DNA of 14,650 nucleotides from Chloroflexota bacterium (GTDB lineage Bacteria; Chloroflexota; Anaerolineae; UBA3071). Numbering within the stretch: position 1 is the first letter of the stretch; each line of letters starts with the position of its first letter. Shown here piece by piece: positions 14,603-14,650 of the stretch. The notes beneath the pieces are model-generated. The model had not been told where the DNA came from. It made no database searches and saw only the letters and a list, made by a program, of their open reading frames with translations. The stretch is taken from assembly GCA_014383605.1 (NCBI GenBank), contig JACNHM010000310.1, positions 1 through 14,650 of the forward strand. The letters are read 5' to 3'. The position numbers and the translations under genes are program-made.

Positions 14603-14650
14603 TGTCACTAACTTTCAGTCTGTAGCTTTTCAAGCCAGCGTTCACGGGCT

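Noticed and set aside
14608..14650. Possible end of a minus-strand gene (ARERWLEKLQTES then stop)
   Set aside because: Only 13 codons are visible at the window edge, with no recognisable family; too little to annotate.

Overview
The window is about 14.65 kb of GC-rich bacterial DNA with strong Shine-Dalgarno sites and sigma70-type promoters. The neighbour pair holB-ricT, an oxygen-tolerant metabolic set (lipoyl synthase, acyl-CoA carboxyltransferase), DUF433/DUF5615 and Phd/RelE toxin-antitoxin pairs, and many short palindromic intergenic repeats together resemble Chloroflexota (Anaerolineae-like) genomes. That placement is inference; no marker in the window fixes the phylum.

Left part (1-3861). 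The window opens inside an insertion-sequence remnant, the 3' part of a transposase. A clear promoter follows, driving holB (DNA polymerase III delta-prime) and ricT (PSP1/YaaT). On the opposite strand a three-gene run reads leftward: acyl-CoA carboxylase beta chain, a small lipoprotein, and lipA. It ends in a hairpin terminator that overlaps the ricT stop codon.

Middle (6090-9560). A complete tRNA-Ser(CGA) has its own promoter and a perfect 14-bp terminator hairpin. Next to it, on the minus strand, lies a decayed MazF C-terminus lying directly in frame behind the stop codon of a zinc-dependent sorbitol-dehydrogenase-like gene. Upstream of that gene is an M24/creatinase-fold protein that has lost most of the usual metal ligands. 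Its promoter diverges from a textbook promoter driving a Phd/YefM antitoxin and RelE toxin pair.

Right part (9726-14602). This looks like a defence island: a large DUF499-type AAA ATPase with two zinc-knuckle-like cysteine clusters, an ASCH-domain protein fused to a second conserved domain, a DUF433/DUF5615 toxin-antitoxin pair, and then the first ~20 codons of what looks like a DUF1156 DNA methylase that breaks off. DUF499 and DUF1156 proteins are known partners in phage-defence-associated clusters. Here the partnership appears to be interrupted by a toxin-antitoxin module and a truncation.

Three unrelated intergenic spots carry the same architecture: two small hairpins of one sequence family in inverted orientation. 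One of them supplies the stop codon of the DUF499 gene.
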